A stretch of DNA of 64,000 nucleotides, from assembly GCF_030159095.1 (NCBI RefSeq), contig NZ_BRXS01000005.1, forward strand, positions 186,001-250,000. The letters run 5' to 3'. The translations under genes were made by a program, and so were the position numbers. Under the pieces are notes generated by a model that ran no database searches, had not been told where the DNA came from, and saw only the letters and a list, made by a program, of their open reading frames with translations. Source of the DNA: Roseisolibacter agri. GTDB taxonomy: Bacteria; Gemmatimonadota; Gemmatimonadetes; Gemmatimonadales; Gemmatimonadaceae. Positions 61,058 through 64,000 of the stretch are shown here, piece after piece (position 1 is the stretch's first letter; each line of letters opens with the position of its first letter).

Positions 61058-61193
61058 CCTATTGGGGGATGCGGATGCTCCGGATGATGCGGATGCTGCT
61101 GATCGCTCCCCGTGGCGGCGACGCTCCATGCGCTTCGAGGGGCGATCCGTTCGATCCGCTGCATCCGGAGCATCCGCAACCCCTCCATAAGCC
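61058..61193. repeat. Class A intergenic hairpin repeat (copy A4)
   Basis: CCTATTGGGGGATGCGGATG and CTCCGGATGATGCGGATG pair with CATCCGGAGCATCCGC and CCCCTCCATAAGCC. Tip at 61114-61133 is GGCGGCGACGCTCCATGCGC. With C2 it fills the 278-bp gap between convergent EamA and glycoside hydrolase genes. Confidence 0.8.
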
Positions 61194-61217
61194 ACAGGGG
61201 TCTCGCGCGCCGGAGCC

Positions 61218-63059
61218 TCAGCGACGCCTGACCGCCCCCGAGACGCGAGTCTCCTGCGTCATCGCCGCCAGCAGGTACGTGAGGTTCGCGGTGCCGTCCA
61301 TGATCGGCTCGTTGGTCGAGTAGTCGCCGCGGTCGTCGTGGTAGACGATGTGCCCGGTGTTGAACGGCGCGTACTCGTCCGGCTCGTGCAGCGCGATGCC
61401 GCGCAGGTTCTGGTAGATCGAGCGGTAGACCGGCCCGTCCACCAGCCCGCCCGTCTGCGACGTGGGGCCGAACTGCATCGCCACCACGGAGTGCGGGTCG
61501 CGCGCCCACGTGCCGTCGGCCGGCAGGTTGATCACCATCGACACGCCCCACGGGTTCGCGCCGAACAGCCAGTCGAGCGCCGCCGCCTCCAGCTCGCGGA
61601 ACCGCCCGTCGCCCGTCATGCGGCGGTACAGGTGGGCCTGCGTCGCGAGCGACGCCATCAGGTTGTTCGAGCACCAGATGAACGGGATGCCGACGCGGAA
61701 GCCGTTCTCCGCGCGCTTCGCGACCGCCTCCAGCCCGCGGCGGTAGAACGCCGCGACCTCGCGCCGCTCCGCCGCCGTCGCGCCCTTCGCGCGCCACACC
61801 TCGTGATGGCCGTTGTTGTGCCACGGATACCACTGGTAGTGGCGCGCCGTGTCGGCGCCCATCCAGGGCGTGACGGGCTCCTGCCGCGCGTACTCCATCG
61901 CCTCGGTGAGGTAGCGGCGCTCGCCGGTGAGCGCATGGAGCTGGGCGGCGCCGAGCTCCATGTCGTCCACCCAGTTGTCCTCCTCGTAGAAGTAGGGCGC
62001 GCTGCCCGGCGCGGTCTGGCAGACGCCCGGATGCTTGCGACCCAGCGCGTACGCCGCGACGGCGCGCTCGCGCAGCCGCGCCGCGAACGCCGCATCCCGC
62101 GTGGCGAAGACGCGCGCGCCGAGCGCCATCGCGGAGGCGTACTTGCCGGCGGTGGAGGCGAGGCCCGTCGCGCGGTTCCTGTAGCGGAGGAGCCCCTGTG
62201 GCCGGCCGGTGCACGGGTACACGGGCCGCTCCTTCCCGCGCCCCCACCCGTAGTCCGAGCTGTCGGTCGTCGGCAGGTCGAGGAACGCGTGGTCGCGGTC
62301 GTCGCCGAGCTGGTTGAACATCAGCGAGTCGCTCGGGAACATCGCGAGCAGCCACTCGAGCCCGTGCCGCGCCTCGTCGAGGACGTCGGGCGTGCCGTTG
62401 CGGCCCGCGAGGCCGCGCGCGTCGTGCGCGTCGCCGAACGCCGCGTCGTGGTCGCGGTACGCCATCAGCATCACGAAGGTCGCGTTGGCGGACGTCGTGA
62501 CGTACTGCAGGTAGTCGGCGGCGTCGGCCCACCCGCCGCTGACGTTGACGAACTGGCCCGCGCGCGCGCTGTCGTCGACGATCAGGCCGTCGCGCTTGTG
62601 GACCGAGTCGCGGAAGAACGGGTTGAAGCCCGAGCGCTGCTGGCGCATGTAGGCGAGCAGCACGTCGGCGGCGCCGTCGTAGACGTCCGCGCCGATCTTC
62701 ACGACGGGCGACGCGACGCGCAGCGTGTCGCCGGCCGCGCCCAGCGCGACCACGCGGTAGCGGCCGGGCGCGCGCACCGCGCCGAAGTCGAGCCGCCACG
62801 TGCGCACGCACGGTCCGAACGCGCCCGCCTCGCGCGTGGGCCGCGCGGCCTGCACGACGCGCCCGCGCGCGTCCTCGACGCGGAAGCGGGGCAGCGGCGT
62901 GGAGTCGAGCGCGCAGGCGACGGCGACCTTCGGCCCGGTGGGCAGGTAGCCGAGCTGGTTGACGCGGACGACGGCGGTGGGCGCGGGCGTCTGCGCTTGC
63001 GCCGTCAGCGGGGTGAGCGCGAACAGGGCGGCGGCGGTGCGGATGGGATGGCGCATCAT
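61218..63059 (-). CDS. Secreted glycoside hydrolase family 9 protein (endoglucanase type)
   Basis: 613 residues. Signal peptide (TAAALFALTPLTAQA); N-terminal Ig-like CelD_N domain (VVRVNQLGYLPTGPKVAVAC, about residues 28-115); then the GH9 (alpha/alpha)6 domain. GGWADAADYLQY holds the catalytic base Asp; the general acid Glu is in DYSTNEPIMDGTANL, and FLFGANPWG-like WLFGANPWGVSMV precedes it. Role: hydrolysis of beta-1,4-glucan or related plant/microbial polysaccharide. TAACCT six bases before the ATG suggests a leaderless start. Confidence 0.9.
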   Translation of the reverse strand: MMRHPIRTAAALFALTPLTAQAQTPAPTAVVRVNQLGYLPTGPKVAVACALDSTPLPRFRVEDARGRVVQAARPTREAGAFGPCVRTWRLDFGAVRAPGRYRVVALGAAGDTLRVASPVVKIGADVYDGAADVLLAYMRQQRSGFNPFFRDSVHKRDGLIVDDSARAGQFVNVSGGWADAADYLQYVTTSANATFVMLMAYRDHDAAFGDAHDARGLAGRNGTPDVLDEARHGLEWLLAMFPSDSLMFNQLGDDRDHAFLDLPTTDSSDYGWGRGKERPVYPCTGRPQGLLRYRNRATGLASTAGKYASAMALGARVFATRDAAFAARLRERAVAAYALGRKHPGVCQTAPGSAPYFYEEDNWVDDMELGAAQLHALTGERRYLTEAMEYARQEPVTPWMGADTARHYQWYPWHNNGHHEVWRAKGATAAERREVAAFYRRGLEAVAKRAENGFRVGIPFIWCSNNLMASLATQAHLYRRMTGDGRFRELEAAALDWLFGANPWGVSMVINLPADGTWARDPHSVVAMQFGPTSQTGGLVDGPVYRSIYQNLRGIALHEPDEYAPFNTGHIVYHDDRGDYSTNEPIMDGTANLTYLLAAMTQETRVSGAVRRR

Positions 63060-63071
63060 GCGGGGAGGTTA
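63060..63071 (-). promoter_or_regulatory. TANNNT -10 element of the GH9 gene
   Basis: TAACCT on the minus strand (63071-63066), six bases, then ATG at 63059. Confidence 0.6.
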
Positions 63072-63128
63072 TCGGTGCGCGCAGCACGGGCAAAGGAAGG
63101 CGCGCCGGGCCCGAACGGCGAACGGCGT

Positions 63129-63250
63129 AGACAGGATTACAACGGATTGAACGGACAAGAGCCGGATTACCTCCCGTGTGGCGGCGACGTGCCATGCACC
63201 ACACGGAGCGTAATCCGGCTCTTGTCCGTCGAATCCGTCTAATCCCGTCT
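63129..63250. repeat. Class B intergenic hairpin repeat (copy B3)
   Basis: TAGACAGGATTACAACGGAT pairs with ATCCGTCTAATCCCGTCTA; GGACAAGAGCCGGATTAC pairs with GTAATCCGGCTCTTGTCC perfectly. Tip GGCGGCGACGTGCCATGCAC. Preceded by CGAACGGCGAACGGCG and followed by CTGCAGTTCGGGCCGGCG linkers, the fullest example of a copy with both linkers. Confidence 0.85.
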
Positions 63251-63276
63251 ACTGCAGTTCGGGCCGGCGCGTGTGC

Positions 63277-64000
63277 TCAGCGCGCCAGGTCGCGCACCGC
63301 GCCCGCCAGCATCCGCACCTTGGCGCCGTCGGCGGCCGTCGCCGCGTCGCGGTCGAGCGCCGTGGCCAGGGTCGTCAGCGCCGTGCGGCGCGCCGCGCCC
63401 TGCTGCCGCTCCGCGCCGTCCAGCGCGCGGGCCACGGCCGTGCGGCGCGCCGCCGAGAGGCCGTTGTTGCGCGCCAGCTGGTCGAGGTACGCGCGCGCCA
63501 CCACGAAGCTCGCCGGCCACGTGATGCGCGTCTGCAGCTGCGGGTTCAGCGCGTCGGCCTTCACCAGCATCGCCGCGTCGATCTCGTTCTGCGACAGGAG
63601 CTCGCTCGGCGTCAGCTTGAAGACGTCGAGGCCGCGCCCGATCTCCGAGCCGACGATGTGCCCGTTGTACCAGTACGCCGACCAGTAGCCGCCGAGGGCG
63701 AGGCGCTGCGGATCCATCGGCCCGCGGTCGAAGAACGCGATCTCGACCGGCTTCGCGGGGTTCGTGAAGTCGAACACCGAGATCCCGCCCTGGTACCACG
63801 CCTGCACCATGATGTCGCGGCCGGGCACCGGGATCAGCGAGCCGTTGTGCGCGACGCAGTTCTCGGTCGCGCTCTGCGCGGCCGGGAGCTTGTAGTAGCC
63901 CGCCGGCTTGAGCTTGCGGTTGGTGAGCGTGAACACCGCGTTCGCGCCCCACTCCGGCTTGTCGGTCGCCTGGCAGCGCGGCGCGACGCCGCCGCCCCAC
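63277..64000 (-). CDS. C-terminal part of an LVIVD-repeat-type secreted protein (5' end outside window)
   Basis: 241 codons visible; frame remains open at the window edge. VFTLTNRKLKPAGYYKLPAA, NGSLIPVPGRDIMVQAWYQG, GISVFDFTNPAKPVEIAFFD and YNGHIVGSEIGRGLDVFKLT are beta-propeller-like LVIVD units, each with a surface GI.VFD strand. The C-terminal 80 residues are helical (ARAYLDQLARNNGLSAARRT). Likely extracytoplasmic; function unknown. Confidence 0.8.
   Translation of the reverse strand, partial: WGGGVAPRCQATDKPEWGANAVFTLTNRKLKPAGYYKLPAAQSATENCVAHNGSLIPVPGRDIMVQAWYQGGISVFDFTNPAKPVEIAFFDRGPMDPQRLALGGYWSAYWYNGHIVGSEIGRGLDVFKLTPSELLSQNEIDAAMLVKADALNPQLQTRITWPASFVVARAYLDQLARNNGLSAARRTAVARALDGAERQQGAARRTALTTLATALDRDAATAADGAKVRMLAGAVRDLAR

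Overview
The window is about 73% G+C, densely coded on both strands, and carries no ribosomal RNA, tRNA, phage, transposase or CRISPR locus that I can see. The protein repertoire (many TPR lipoproteins, TonB receptors, DUF2911, DUF1028, DUF4331, DUF6510, DUF6702, DUF6691 and amidohydrolases with Sec signals), TANNNT -10 boxes set directly against start codons, and abundant intergenic hairpin repeats suggest a soil-type Gemmatimonadota (Gemmatirosa/Roseisolibacter-like). This is an inference from style; no marker gene proves it.

Layout. 1-3279: end of a HAD phosphatase, an SDR dehydrogenase, a TPR lipoprotein. 3291-6264: arginine catabolism, with an Lrp/AsnC regulator divergent from arginase and ornithine aminotransferase. 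6324-13025: a secreted metallophosphoesterase, a small secreted protein, a potassium channel, then DUF1028, carbamoylase-like and amidase genes. 13384-18069: DUF2911 and a CxCGC protein on minus; a luciferase-like oxidoreductase, a helix-hairpin-helix lipoprotein, a NiCoT-like transporter and DoxX on plus. 18454-23482: TonB receptor, histone-H1-like DUF6496 protein, aminotransferase. 23625-26074: two-component system. 26201-30264: a tightly overlapping sulfur-trafficking operon (tandem rhodanese, two YeeE/YedE-type permease halves, a rhodanese-like protein with Cys replaced by Ser, and a MOCOS-like desulfurase). 30272-33527: TetR regulator divergent from an unusual TPR-TonB receptor fusion, with two palindromic operators between them.

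33568-37392 (minus): infA with a structured, terminator-containing leader, and an M48 protease/TPR membrane operon. 37563-39304: 59-residue protein, maleylacetate-reductase-like enzyme, ABM monooxygenase. 39765-42993: DUF4331 pair, TPR protein, DUF6702. 43064-44785: molybdopterin oxidoreductase, its flavin reductase and DUF6510. 44868-50520: DinB, HAD, MFS, amidohydrolase, MgtC, YdhR, secreted protein. 50635-53451 (minus): sodium symporter and Tgt, both with C-terminal tails written by repeat DNA. 53785-64000: serine hydrolase, DUF4440 lipoprotein, NAD(P)HX dehydratase/phosphatase/antiporter operon, DUF2156 and EamA proteins, GH9 cellulase-like enzyme, and the end of an LVIVD-type protein.

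The most unusual content is not a protein. Nearly every larger gene-free gap holds one or two long imperfect hairpins. They fall into stem classes (A to E here) that differ in stem sequence but share flanking linkers and a common tip. Two of these hairpins supply the last codons and the stop codon of the adjacent gene.
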